Below are positions 45,035-55,926 of a stretch of DNA of 64,000 nucleotides, one piece after another (position 1 is the stretch's first letter; each line of letters begins with the position of its first letter). Below the pieces are notes generated by a model. The model saw only the letters and a program-made list of their open reading frames with translations. It was not told the DNA's origin and did no database searches. Source of the stretch: Rhipicephalus microplus (Eukaryota; Arthropoda; Arachnida; Ixodida; Ixodidae); the NCBI RefSeq assembly GCF_043290135.1, contig NC_134710.1, forward strand, positions 253,303,592-253,367,591, written 5' to 3'. The translations under genes and the position numbers were made by a program.

Positions 45035-46246
45035 GCTGGCCCGGGTAGCCCCGGTTGCTCGTCGCCCGAGTTCGTGTGGCAGCACGCGAGGTGACTGTGG
45101 AGGTGGTGGTAAGTGCTGGAATTCCGGGGCACTTGGGCCCTGGAATACAGACGTTTTTGGTGCTTCCAACTGCTGGTCTTCCGAAGGTTTCTCGTTCACT
45201 TTTTTCACAATCGTCGTGGCTCTGCTCGCCTGCTTCTTGCGTCGGCGTGGCTCTCGCGGGTAGTAGACGTAGTCTGCACATTGACGAACGCAGGGTACTT
45301 CGTTATATACGAAGTTCCAATGATACACGTCAGCGAAGCTTCGTGCAAGAGGGCACGATTTAAAAATGAGGCTGCATGCAGATGCATTGAAAGTGTCCTT
45401 GAGGATTAGCGCAGCGCTGATGCTCTTCGGATCATCTTTACAGAACACGCGTTGTGGTCAGTTATGCAATACGGCCGTAAAGGCTCGTTCCCACCTTCGA
45501 CTATGTGTGGCTGTCGACAAAAAGTGGCTCAAAGCCATCATTGTTCACATGCGAGTGTGACCTATACACATTGTCATCACACAGAATTCACGGAATCTCG
45601 CATTTAGCTTGCCAGTGTCCATGTAGCTTGCTTGACCAGGGCCTCGTAAAGTAAACTGACGTAATGTTCCTGCTCATGTGATTAGATTAGTGTTTTGTGA
45701 TTGACGCCTTCCGACTGAAAGAGTGAGCAGGGAGCAGATGAGCCAAAGCTGTCCCCTTGTGACCAAAGTGGTCGTTTGCGACTATTTGAAACGAGTCGCT
45801 TTTCGATCATATTTCTCACAGTCGTAGTAGCTCACAGCTTCACCAAATAGCCTGGTCAAAATACTTATTACCCTTAAGTGCAATCTTTTAGTAGGATCAG
45901 TTTACCGTACCGATGCACCGTATGTTCGTGGCCCGCATGTCCCTATTTCAATCTTCCAAACGAATGTCTTCGACTATAATGATTCCATCATTTTACCATT
46001 TGTGCAATGAGCAACTCAAGCAGCAAGATTCCATTTTTTAAAATAGTGGTATGCTTTAAGATAGAACGGTAATATCCTATAACGTAAATGGCTTACTGGC
46101 ATAATTGCTGGAACATCCAGATGACGGTGGGCAGGTTTATACAGGTGAGAAACAGAAAGCGTAGATTTCGAAAGATGCCTTGGACAGGGGGACGCAATTT
46201 TCGTTTTACTCTTTGTGATTGCCTTTTACTTTCCGCTTTTAACTTT
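45035..46246 (+). repeat. Duplicated block B1 (partner A1)
   Basis: Second copy of 1-1,590. It lacks the SINE and has a single target sequence GAGGATTAGCGCAGCG at 45,401-45,416. A 139-codon minus-strand frame (45,448-45,029) is proline-rich at its end. The part matching A1 changes frame relative to A1, and most codon differences alter the residue, so it is not supported as a gene. Confidence 0.8.
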
Positions 46247-46248
46247 GT

Positions 46249-46321
<73 letters not shown>
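46247..46321. repeat. (GATA)n microsatellite
   Basis: A GATA array at the same relative position as 1,590-1,718. Confidence 0.97.
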
Positions 46322-46639
46322 CAACACGAGAAGCAGTAAGCTGACGTGTGATGCTTGTGCTCGCGAGGTTGGTAGCCCTGGGAACTGCTAGATAAATAAA
46401 TTACAGTGCATGGTACCTAACCGCAACAATCGTTAACGCTATGAGACGGCTGTATCAAAGCAGTACACAATAAATGTTTATACAACTGGATAGCCAGATC
46501 TGCAAGCAAAGTTGACGTTTCACCAATATTGGGCCGGAGTAGCGTATTTTTCCAGAGCATTATCGACACAGGCCGTTGCTCTATGGTTAAATACTTGATT
46601 GCCACCAAGAATTTGAGGATTCAATATGTTCTAGGACAA
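46322..46639. other. Unassigned spacer
   Basis: No gene or repeat is seen. Repeat Y, which follows the array in the first copy, is absent here. Confidence 0.45.
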
Positions 46640-47060
46640 TGACAATTTTATTCTTTGCTTTGGCCTAATCAACGCTGCCAATGTCAGTTTTTCCTATTGC
46701 TCTCACAATTGAATTACTTTTGTTTGCTGTCGCCGTTCCTTGGTACACATAAACTGTCAATAAGCTGTGGAGCATAACCGCATACCTGTGGCACATACCC
46801 GACCGCGGGTATGTGCCCCAGTCTGGTGGGAATTGTGTTTCAAAACGTACGTGTTGAGATTGTGACATTATTGATGTTACGACCAGCAACCCAACTTACC
46901 CTTTCATACCAATTTTGGTCCACCCCAATTTAAAGCGTTGATCACGAGAGTACCCAGACGTGGGTAGATACGTAGATAGATACGTAGATAAATAGGAGCC
47001 AAAAGTGCCTGCAGTACACCAAGAAGTGCTCTGCATTTAAAATATACCAGGATAGTTCCG
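46640..47060 (+). repeat. Duplicated block B2 (partner A2)
   Basis: Second copy of 4,330-4,900, ending CTGCATTTAAAATATACCAG. It contains an additional inverted pair, GGCACATACCCG / CGGGTATGTGCC, at 46,791-46,814, which is not in A2. Confidence 0.75.
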
Positions 47061-47300
47061 TCGGTGGATTGCTGCTGCTTCAGCCGCCTTGCGGTGATAA
47101 GCTTTTTTATCGGCCGCGCTAAGGGAACGCCACATTTTACCGAGTCGGGTGCTCACGCTCTGGTTGTTCTCCTGCGCAAATCACACCAAATTATTTTTTA
47201 CCGGGTTTCACGAGCCAAAACATGGAAATGATAATGAGACAAGAAGAAAAACCACACTTGAAAACGCTGTCAGGATGTAAACATATGATGTTTGACTTGT

Positions 47301-47305
<5 letters not shown>

Positions 47306-47358
<53 letters not shown>
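47306..47358. repeat. (TA)n tract, left flank of TIR element P
   Basis: Pure TA dinucleotides that stop exactly where element P begins. Confidence 0.97.
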
Positions 47359-47360
<2 letters not shown>

Positions 47361-47579
47361 CTATCGGAAGAAAAACGAATGGTGGGCATGGTGTAAACCA
47401 CCACCCAACATTATAGTGGATTAATGTAGTGGGTGAATGCTGGAAAACGTCCACCATTGAGCATGTTGGGATATGGTGGGTGCTGCAGTACCGGCAACGC
47501 TTGAGCGCGAAATGGCGGTAAAATCACCGTGACGAGCTGCCACAAAAAATGAAAAAAGAATTGTATAAAACACGATGTA

Positions 47580-47690
47580 GAAAACACCCGTCCCGTAAAA
47601 AAACGTGCCACGGAGCACCGAACGTGCAAACTGCGGATTCCCATTCGGAAACACTAACCACTGCGCCATACCACTGCGTCAAGTTGTGTG
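47580..47690 (-). other. tRNA-like module inside element P
   Basis: On the minus strand it reads TTGACGCAGTGGTATGGCGC, then AGTGGTTAGTG and GCACGTTCGGTGCTCCGTGGC. The matching module in copy Q (57,545-57,630) has GACGCAGTG, GTTCGCTCAGTTGG and GATGGTTCGGCTCCGTGCC. Both are too degenerate to be tRNA genes. A SINE carried by the ancestor is likely. Confidence 0.55.
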
Positions 47691-48091
47691 TTAAATAGTT
47701 AGTTGACATACAAAATTACGGTTCAACAGTTATGTTTGTCGTGTACTCGACATAGGCGAGATCTGCACCTGCTACTAAAATTTGCACAATTATTAAACAC
47801 AAGCAACTGCTGTGTGTAACGATTGTCACTGTGTTAATGGCACCAGTGCTATTTTATTACAATTCACAACTGCAAGGAAAAAACCAAGTGGACTGGGGAG
47901 CAGCTACAGTTTACTGGCGTGGTCTGCCAAGTTTAATATACATTTCGCGCTCGTTCGAAAGGGCGACTTCTGCTCACACTTTATGACGCATTAGGCTCAT
48001 TCCATAGATACGCCCACCTAATTTAATTTATTGAGTATTGGGATGCTTTTCGCGTAACATAGAGGGCGGTCATGCCAGCGCAATGCTGTAA

Positions 48092-48340
48092 CTACATAAC
48101 ATCTTGGCAGTGTGCCGGAAACATTACGCTATCATATTGGTTCCCCAAGCATACGAATTGCCACGTCTGAGTTCTCGCATAAAAGCTAGAGATGTGCCGG
48201 TGAGTGCGACCGCCGGCTGTCGGTGAGGGGAGACGTGCGTTCTCTGGGAGAGCTCGAATCGCGTCGCATCGATGTTTGCTGCTTCTTGCGTGGACACCAT
48301 ACACAATGAAAAATGCTTCATTTAGGCTAATTGATGCCAT
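48092..48340 (-). CDS. Open frame shared by elements P and Q, unknown function
   Basis: The 82-codon frame starts MASISLNEAFFIVYGV and includes KHRCDAIRALPEN, ARLPSP and YARTQT. Copy Q has an uninterrupted frame at the same place, with the same start region, KHRCDA, RLPSP, YARTQT and AHC. I recognise no domain, signal peptide or membrane segment. I counted roughly 12 silent against 25 replacement differences, which is close to neutral. It may be a remnant of a coding gene of the ancestor or an accidental open frame. An upstream ATG is present here, but in Q the equivalent codon is GTG. Confidence 0.25.
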   Translation of the reverse strand: MASISLNEAFFIVYGVHARSSKHRCDAIRALPENARLPSPTAGGRTHRHISSFYARTQTWQFVCLGNQYDSVMFPAHCQDVM

Positions 48341-48950
48341 GGCTGCGCAGTGTTGTCATTCTTAATCGCCGAAATTGTGTATTCTGAAACCCAGAAGCAC
48401 GGATAACACAATTGTACGGGCTCGGTCGGTAGGCCTAACCTTTGGTGGAAATCATGGTGGTAGAACATGTAGTGTACAGATCACAGCTTTCTACACTATA
48501 TAAATTGCCCGCCATTATGAGCCCACCCATCATCTGCTTACTGCTTCCCAGCATTATCGCAATGGTGGGCAGAGCTTCTCAGCTTGGTACACTATGTGGC
48601 CCACTATAACAAGCAGCACCCATCAACTGATTAGTGATTCCCAGCATTTTCGCAGTGGTGGGAAGAGTTTCGCCGCTTGGTACACCATGTGGCCCACCAC
48701 AATAAGCACCACCCACCATATGCTTAGGGCTTCCCAGAATTATCGCAATGGTGGACAGAATGTCCCATGATTTCCCACTATCTAGCCTCTACTTTCCACC
48801 ATCATTTCCACTTCTGTACACCTTACCACCCAGTATGTCCCAGCACATCCACCATAATTTCCACCAAGTCCCACCATATCTATCATAACTTCCACCATGC
48901 CCACTATTATTTCCATTACTCCGGTATTCACCATGGCAATTTTTCCAATA

Positions 48951-48953
<3 letters not shown>

Positions 48954-48996
<43 letters not shown>
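48954..48996. repeat. (TA)n tract, right flank of TIR element P
   Basis: TA dinucleotides begin immediately after the right end of P. Together with 47,306-47,358 they look like one tract split by the insertion. Confidence 0.97.
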
Positions 48997-49003
<7 letters not shown>

Positions 49004-49009
49004 AGGAAA

Positions 49010-49945
49010 GAATTGTATACCTAAGGGCTTGTTTTTTCCGTGTTTTTACACAATATTTATGAGATCTAACAGACAATAATGCCAAGGAAAGTAAAGGAAA
49101 GTATCGGGGAAGATATTAGACCAAACTGTAACGTAAGATATGAAGAAGAGTGAGTGAAAAGATACCTTACCATGGGCAGGATCTGAACCTGCGACCTTCG
49201 AATGACGAGCTCAATGCTCTACCGCTGAGCTGGCACGACAGCTATCCCCCCAGCCACTTTTTACGGTTTATATGTGAATTAAACGTAGGAGTGTCAGCCA
49301 GCCTTACCAGTAGCCATGGCGGCGAGTGTGGCACACTTTGTTTGAGCCTGTTTGGCGTCACGTAGCACGTGAACTTGTTACGAGTGGGCAGCAGACCAAT
49401 AGTCCCTCGTATACAACCTAAAGACAGTAAGTCTGCCAGTACGAAACCGTCATTAATGAATAAAGAAAAAAGTGTATACCTGTGGGCTCGTTTTTTTCGT
49501 GTTTACACAACATAAATGAGATCTAACGGACAATAATGCCAAGGAAAGTATAGGGGAAGATCTGAGACTAAATTGTAAAAATATAAAGAAAAGTTGGTGA
49601 AAAGGTAACTTGCCGTGGGCAGGTTCCGAACATGCGACCTTCGAATGACGCGTTCCTGCCAACGGCAGGTATCATGGCGGCAAGTTACACTATCCGTCAT
49701 GGCTACTGGTGGCGCTGACTGACACTCCCACATTTAATTCACATATAAACCCTATAAAGTGGCCGGGAGGATACCTGTCGTGGTAGCCCAGTGGTAGAGC
49801 ATCGAACGAGTCATTCGAAGGTCGCAGGTTCTGATCCTGCCCATGGCAAGTCATCTTTTCACCCACTTTTCTTCATATTCTACATTACGATTTGGTCTAA
49901 TACCTTCCCTTATACTTTTCTTGGCATTATTGTCTGTAAGATCTA

Positions 49946-49950
<5 letters not shown>
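49010..49950. mobile_element. tRNA-headed repeat, two direct copies and one inverted copy (foldback)
   Basis: Units share AGATCTAAC(A/G)GACAATAAT, GCCAAGGAAAGTA and GACCTTCGAATGACG. The first lies at about 49,010-49,330 and the second, truncated, at 49,470-49,690. The third is inverted at 49,700-49,950. The inverted copy reads GTAGCCCAGTGGTAGAGCAT (box A) and GTCGCAGGTTCTGATCCTGC (box B). The first copy has the same head on the minus strand (49,160-49,240). The outer copies can pair over about 240 bases. Confidence 0.85.

Positions 49951-49951
<1 letters not shown>

Positions 49952-50005
<54 letters not shown>
49952..50005. repeat. (TA)n microsatellite
   Basis: Pure TA between the inverted tRNA-headed repeat and a SINE. 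Confidence 0.97.
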
Positions 50006-50007
<2 letters not shown>

Positions 50008-50212
50008 ACTATATGATTATTTGAGATGCCGTAGTGGAGGGCTGCGCAAATTTCGACCACCAAGGGTTTTTTAACGTGCACCCTAATGTAAGCACACAGA
50101 CCTACAGCATTTACGCCTCCATCGGAAAGGCAGCAGCCGCAGCCGGGATTCCATCCTGCGACCTGCGCGTCAGCAGCTAAGTACCATAGACACTACACCA
50201 CCACGGTGGGGC
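50006..50212 (-). mobile_element. Ruka-like SINE, 3' end missing
   Basis: On the minus strand the head GCCCCACCGTGGTGGTGTAG and body are present to CATATAGTGGA. The last ~25 bases of the family are replaced by the (TA)n tract. Confidence 0.88.
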
Positions 50213-50338
50213 TGATTTATGGGGTTTAACTTCCCAAAATCCCCATATGATTATGAGAGACACAGTTGTGAAGGACTCCGGAAATTTGGACCACCTGGGG
50301 TTTTTTAACTTGTACCCAAATCTGAGCACACGGGCCTA
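50213..50338 (-). mobile_element. Ruka-like SINE, 5' truncated
   Basis: On the minus strand it begins at GGCCCGTGTGCTCAGATTT and runs to GGAAGTTAAACCCCATAAAT. It abuts the previous SINE head to tail. Confidence 0.88.
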
Positions 50339-50479
50339 GAGCCAACGTATGGTCAGGCAGTGAATATACGGGAGCCTCATATTAGCTCAGTATTTACCCG
50401 AGTCTTTTCAATAAAGTTCAACCTAATATGCGAGTGTTTCACTTTTCTTGTACACCTACAAGCTTGATACACGATGACT

Positions 50480-51910
50480 TGACGTTAACACCTTGAAGAT
50501 TTGCGCACCACTCACCGTGACAGTGACTACAAAAGCGTATCTATATCTTAATTAGTAAAGATGAATATATTTTTCTCTAAGGAGATCATAAATTTAAAAC
50601 CCCATGTTTGAGAAAATTTGTAGAACCATTGGGGCTAAAATAGTACTTAGTCATTCTTGACGTCAGGCGGGATATTTTCAGCACTAAACATTTAAAGACA
50701 AAACGTTGACTTTGATTTTATCATCTATTAGTGAATCTATGATGATGAAATAATGAGGTCAGCTTTCTCGCAGTATGAATTATCAATTCAAACAGATTTA
50801 ATATTTATTCTTTGCGTACTTTACGCTCTGTCGTTGTCCAATATAAAGCCGAAAAAAACATGAAAGCGAGTACAGTGCATAAGCACTAAAATATGACATC
50901 AATTGTTCTGGCATAGCGGCTCCGTGGCATGCTCGAATGGTCGGATTACCCGTCTATCTCTACAAACGTTGCCTCCAGAGGTAATGCAAGCTGTGATTTA
51001 GGCGTTTGTGCCGAAATTACGGCGATATGACAAGAATCGAATATGATTTTTACGAAAAGTAAGTGCATTGCTTTGCGTTAAAAGTTGTGCCCCGTCGCGG
51101 TGGTCTAGTGGCTAAGGTACTCGGCTGCTGACCTGCAGGTCGCGGGTTCAAATCCCGGCTGCGGCGGCTGCATTTTCGATGGAGGCGGAAATGTTGTAGG
51201 CCCGTGTGCTTAGATTTGGGTGTACGTTAAAGAACCCCAGGTGGTCGAAATCTCCGGAGCCCTCCACTACGCCGTCTCTCATAATCATATGGTGGTTTTG
51301 GGACGTTAAAACCCACATATCTATCTCTCTATGCGTTGAAAGTAGTGTTCCGATCCTCGAGTATGGCACCAAAGTATATACGAGGCGTTATGTCTAAAAA
51401 GCGAATACAAAATAAATAAAAAGTTGCTGCGGTCATGTATGCAATGGCACCTCGTGTTGTTGGTCAGAGCGGCCAGCTAAGCTGCCCAGTAATCATGTGA
51501 TCCGACAGCGATCAGTTTAACGCTGGCATGCCTAAGCTGCCTTCCCGCTAACATTTTGAACTTCTTTTGCACCATCAGACTTGCGGCACGATGTTTCCGA
51601 CTTAACAGCCGCGCACATTGGAGCTTTGTACACCTATTACCCACGTAATTGGTAGTTATAGAACATTTAGCATTGCTAAGAAGTGAAGTATAACAACAAT
51701 AAATAATGACGCCAGCCTCTTCCCACGGAGGGAACGTAAGTAAATGCGTCGCAGAGTGATGGGGGTGTTGCGTATTTGTTGCGTAATTAGGTGTGGTTTA
51801 GGATTGCCTAAATATTATTTAGTCTTTATTATTCCTAGTTATCGAAAGAAGGACAAGCATTGCCTTCAACGAGTGGTGAGACGCTGATGTACGATCTAGT
51901 GCCTACATGC
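50480..51910 (+). repeat. Duplicated block B3 (partner A3)
   Basis: Second copy of 5,470-6,680, interrupted by a SINE at 51,090-51,331. The ACTCA foldback repeat that precedes A3 is absent here. Confidence 0.85.
51090..51331 (+). mobile_element. Ruka-like SINE, complete, with target-site duplication
   Basis: It has head CGGTGGTCTAGTGGCTAAGG, box B GCGGGTTCAAATCCCGGC, the full body and the tail ATATCTATCTCTCTA. TGCGTTAAAAGTTGTG at 51,074-51,089 recurs with two changes at 51,332-51,347. The first copy of the region (about 6,081-6,099) has no SINE. Confidence 0.93.
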
Positions 51911-52369
51911 ACTGTAAACGAAAATATACTCAGCTGGGAGGAATCAGGGCAATGATACGCCCGCTCTGGTCCGATTGCCTAACTCAAACCGTATTGTACC
52001 GGAGCAAAAACATTTGTTTTACACTGTTTTCCTGCAGTGGACGCCAGGTGAAGGAAACCGGAGGAAAACGGGGTCAATCTCTTGGTTATGAAGCCGTGGT
52101 TGCTCCGGAAATGCTCCGGCACATCGCTTTTGCCCCGATGGATGCTCTCCAATTGCTTCGGCTCATCGCTCAGCGGTATTTGTTGGCTGTTAGAGGAGCG
52201 ACGTAGGCAGCCTCGCCGCCGGCAGACCGTTCCGCACAAACCGACATGGCGCAGACCAAGCAGGTGCAGTGAAGATTGTGCGAATCACTCGGCCCCGTTC
52301 GAGAAAGAAAATCGTCCTGTGCACCTTCTAAGTATCACAAGCGACTACAAGCAGCAACTAAGATTGCCA
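51911..52369. other. Unassigned
   Basis: No partner in the first copy and no known motif. The frames near 51.9-52.2 kb overlap on both strands. Confidence 0.4.
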
Positions 52370-54545
52370 ACAGTATTTGCAAACAGTTTGCATGAGACGC
52401 AAGCACGCGGCAACGGATATACTATGCTGAATGCGCTGGTTCTCTTCCAATCACGGAAGCTAAGTAGCATTGTGATTGGTCAGTACTTAGGAGCATGGCC
52501 AAATGAAAACACCGAGTGCTGATGGCAACTTTTTTTTTTAAATAGAAGTTGCGCCGTGCTCCTATAAGTGCTGCAGAAATAGGCGTCTCTTTCTTCCTCT
52601 AACCACAACCGCCACCATGATACGTGAGGCGGGAGCATGCGCAGTGTGGGTGTGGACGTCACCGCCAACGCACGATGCGTGAAACCATGCGACAAAAAAA
52701 TGCTCGGCATTTAAAAATTATGCAAACAGTTGAAGAACCGTGAATATTTCGAGTAATGGCTCACTTTCCATAGAAATTTTATATCCAACTCCCAAATAAA
52801 CTCGTGAGAGCACTAAGCTGAACGCTAACAATATGTGAGTGTCTTTTTTTGTTATTGTAGAAAGGAAAGATTTTGTGGAAGCATATAATGTAGAAAGAAA
52901 ACGCTTTGACAAGTAAAAATGAAACTGGGCGTACGTTAGGTTTTTCACAAGTCATCGATCCCCTGTTCTCCTGTGCGAACAGCGTGAACCCGTTTGGGGG
53001 CTGCGGGACTCGCCAGCGCAGATTGTAGTCATGCTGCCCGCCGCTGCTGATCGACGAACCTGTCATGCTGAAATCGGTGGGCTGCGTAAAACACATACGT
53101 AAAGAAAAAGTACGCATTATCATCGATCTATTCCTCCCTGCCTCTTTTGTGTTCGTAGGACACGCAATGTTGAGCTACACAGAGGCTGGAAGAAAGAAGG
53201 AACGAGACGAGTGAACTTCGATTGATACCAATTAGCCCGATATACATGTTTATTAAGTTCCTCTTTGGTTCTCTGTTCTGGTCATTATCATCTCTTTCTG
53301 AGCGATAATCGTCTTGAAAAGGTCGCTCTTCAAATGACAAGGGCAAAGCGCCAAAGTCACACCTATTAGAAAGGGGACAATTTGGGTGATGTCAGCGTAA
53401 GAAAAGTAGACCTGCATTGATCATAATCGTGGCAAAGCGTCCATGTTCAATAATCTTATCGAAGCTTTGTCTCAATTGGCGTCCATGTAGGTCTACTCAA
53501 TTTAGGCTGACGTCACCTAAAGCTTAACTCCTATGCTTTGTGAGTGCTCAATCTAAGCGCAGCTATATGTCGCTACAAAGCGCCGTACGCGTGTCAAATC
53601 ACAGCCTTAACGTGCTAACGAAATTTCTGCAAGGTTCCTCCAAATTTTCTTGTACCTTATGCCGTGGAGTTGTCACTTCCGTCTCCGCAGTTGCAGCCCC
53701 TATTTCTTCCGGGGACAGATGGTCACTCCGCACCAGCTGAGAAAGCGGTTGATGGCAATTGCTGACCATCGCTGGCAGCACCACCCATGTAGTGCACACT
53801 GTCGTTAAAGCCTCCCTCGCCGAATTGCGAGTTGGCCACCGACGAGTCATCGGCCTCTTTGTCCATGAATGTGGCAGCTGCGTCATGGTGAGAGCTTGGT
53901 ACACCCACTGTCTCACGAAATTTAAAGATATATTTTATATTTGATCGTGCATAAATATTTCGTAGAAGCGAATGCATTTATTTAGGGTCAGTGATAGGAT
54001 TGGTAAGGTAATCTTTAATATGTTGAAAAGAATGTTTAGCGTTCCTCAAGAGAAGCCATAAGTAGAGCTGGTTAACTCTGTACGAGGGCTGGGTTTTAGT
54101 TGACCTCTATTCAGCACTCAACAAAACTGCACGGCCACTACGTGGTAGATAAACAGGAGAGCAAACAGCCCGTGTCGCGCAGCATGTAGAGTTCAGATTC
54201 GGGCTTCGAGGTTTTCGTTTCATTCGGTGAAAATTTTACCATTTAAAGAAATGTAGGGCCCTTAAGCCGCTGCGGCTATTAGTGTTGACTTCAGAATTTC
54301 AAGCACGGACATTTATTGGATGCCATGCTTTAAAAGAAAAAAAAACTAACGTAATGTTCAACAACTTGGGAAGAAAACAGAACTTCTGGATAGGTAGCCG
54401 TGCAGTTGAAGTTGTAAATGAATACTTCTACTTAGGACAGCAAGCAACCGTGGAGGCAAACCACGAGGTCGAAGTGAACTAGAAGAATTAGGAATGGGGT
54501 ACGGAGCACACCCAGCAAGAATTCTCAGATTATGAATTTGAAATT
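52370..54545 (+). repeat. Duplicated block B4 (partner A4)
   Basis: Second copy of 12,661-14,640. Positions 52,430-52,620 have no partner and are an extra insertion or a loss in A4. The foldback element of the first copy is missing. Confidence 0.85.
54285..54545 (+). pseudogene. RTE-like LINE remnant
   Basis: The frame contains KKTNVMFNNLGRKQNFWIGS, EVVNEYFYLGQ and ANHEVEVN, then a stop and EWGTEHTQQEFSDYEF. It aligns with EVVKSYVFLGQVVT in block A4. It is only the segment after the reverse transcriptase core. Confidence 0.6.
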
Positions 54546-54584
54546 TCCAAAATCAAACACAAAAATTTACAAATGAGCGCACAA

Positions 54585-54765
54585 CTATACACAGGACAAA
54601 CACGAAGAACGTGACAGTTCTAACTGCGTCATGTGTTAGCAGCGCGCTGCTTTCGGTAACGTGGCCGCGAAAGTGTGTGAAGTGACCTTCATCCTCTCCC
54701 GAAAGAGTCTGAGAAGCGCGCACGTAAGAGAGACCCAGCTCCGTGGAGGCGGTGACCTTTAGATT
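54585..54765 (+). repeat. Duplicated block B5 (partner A5)
   Basis: Second copy of 15,640-15,835, ending GTGGAGGCGGTGACCTTTAGA where a SINE starts. Confidence 0.8.
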
Positions 54766-55002
54766 GATTGATTGATATGTGGGGTTTACCGTCGCAAAAC
54801 CACATTAGATTATGAGACGCCGTAGTGTAGGGCTCCGGAAATTTCGACCACCTGGGGTTCTTTAACGTGCACCGAAATCTGAGAACACGGGCCATAACAT
54901 CTCCGCCTCCATCGGAAATGCAGTCGCCGCAGTTGGGATTCAATCCCGCGACCAGCGAGTCAGCAGCCGAGTACCTTAACTATTGGACCACCGCGGCGGG
55001 GC
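54763..55002 (-). mobile_element. Ruka-like SINE, nearly complete
   Basis: On the minus strand it runs from GCCCCGCCGCGGTGGTCCAA through TCGCGGGATTGAATCCCAAC to a CAATCAATCAAT tail. I find no target-site duplication: duplicated block B5 lies on one side and the 147-bp array on the other, which hints at recombination at the SINE. Confidence 0.88.
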
Positions 55003-55070
55003 TGGACGTGCCATATAACTTCGTGTTCTATTCATATCACGTAATACCAAATTTGGTATATGTAAAACTT

Positions 55071-55215
55071 TAATTGATATGTAGGGTTTAACGTCCCAAA
55101 ACCACCATATGAATATGAGTGACGCCGTTGTTTAGGACTCCGGAAATTTTGACCACAAGGGGTTCTTTAACATGCGCCCAAATCTGAGCACACGGGCCTA
55201 CAGCATTTTTGCCTC
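55071..55215 (-). mobile_element. Ruka-like SINE, 5' truncated, in the 147-bp array
   Basis: On the minus strand it runs from ATGCTGTAGGCCCGTGTGC to GGGACGTTAAACCCTACATA. TATATGTAAAACTT before it and TATATGTGAAGCTG after it are the same part of the 147-bp unit and form the target duplication. Confidence 0.85.
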
Positions 55216-55682
55216 AGTCAAAAATGTATATGTGAAGCTGGCAAAACGGCTGCGAACGCACCATGAACATGGAATTTAGTCATGTTCTTAGAAGACGCGC
55301 ATGCTGTGATTATCATGTTTGCATCATTTATATACCTTAGTCACCCATTTACGTCACGTAATACCAAAATTGGTTAAATTGCAGCTAGCGAAACGCCCGT
55401 TAGTTCATCTTTAGTGTGGTATGTTGTCATTTTTTACATGATACGCATGGCATTGTTATCATGTTGTTATCATCATCAAATACCTTCGTCATAGCCTCAC
55501 GGTATCTAACACCAAATTGCGTGTATGGGAAGGTAGCGAAATCACTGCGAGCGCATCTTGAGCGTCGTATGTAGCCTTGTTCTCACATGAGACGCATTTC
55601 TTGATTATCATGTTCGCACCAGTCATATACCTTCATCATCCATTCACGTCAAGTAATACCACACTGGGTGTGTGTATATCAT

Positions 55683-55727
55683 ATCGTGGTTTTGGGACGT
55701 TAAACCCCACAAATCAATCAATCAATC
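55683..55727 (+). mobile_element. SINE 3' stub in the 147-bp array
   Basis: ATCGTGGTTTTGGGACGTTA plus AACCCCACAAATCAATCAATC is only the last ~45 bases of the SINE. CTGGGTGTGTGTAT before and CTGGGTGCATGTAA after match each other as a target duplication, and removing stub plus one copy restores the 147-bp period. Confidence 0.88.
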
Positions 55728-55926
55728 TGGGTGCATGTAAAGCTAGCGAAACGGCCAAGAGCGCATCATGAGCGTGGCATGTAGTCGTAATCTGTTATGA
55801 CACGCATGTCATGATGATTATTTTTTCACCAGTCTTATACTATTGTTATCCATTCACGTCTCGCATTCCTAATTTGGTGTATGTGAAGCTAGTGAAACGA
55901 CCGCAATCGCAACATGAGCGTGGCAT

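Larger units (their letters stand above)
47359..48953 (-). mobile_element. TIR DNA element, copy P (inverted relative to copy Q)
   Basis: The ends are CCCTATCGGAAGAAAAACG at the left and, read in reverse, GCTATTGGAAAAATTGCC at the right. (TA)n lies on both sides, so a TA or AT target fits. Inside, in minus orientation, there is a GTGGTGGA-rich segment, an 82-codon open frame, a tRNA-like module and a CCACCA-rich end. Copy Q at 55,927-57,846 has the same order. No transposase is recognised, so it is probably non-autonomous. Confidence 0.8.
55010..55926 (+). repeat. Array of ~147-bp units, left part
   Basis: Anchors GAAGCTG, GCAGCTA, GAAGGTA, AAAGCTA and GAAGCTA lie at 55,234, 55,381, 55,529, 55,739 and 55,885. 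Spacings are 147, 148, 210 and 146. The 210 contains a ~63-base SINE stub plus target duplication. TIR element Q cuts the last unit at 55,926. Confidence 0.92.

Noticed and set aside
45029..45448. 139-codon proline-rich minus-strand frame in B1.
   Set aside because: The part that aligns with A1 needs a frame change, and codon differences are mostly replacements, so coding constraint is not supported.
51090..51165. A good-looking tRNA with intact A and B boxes.
   Set aside because: It is the head of a 242-bp SINE with tail and target duplication. The acceptor stem does not pair as in a real tRNA, and the same head recurs many times.
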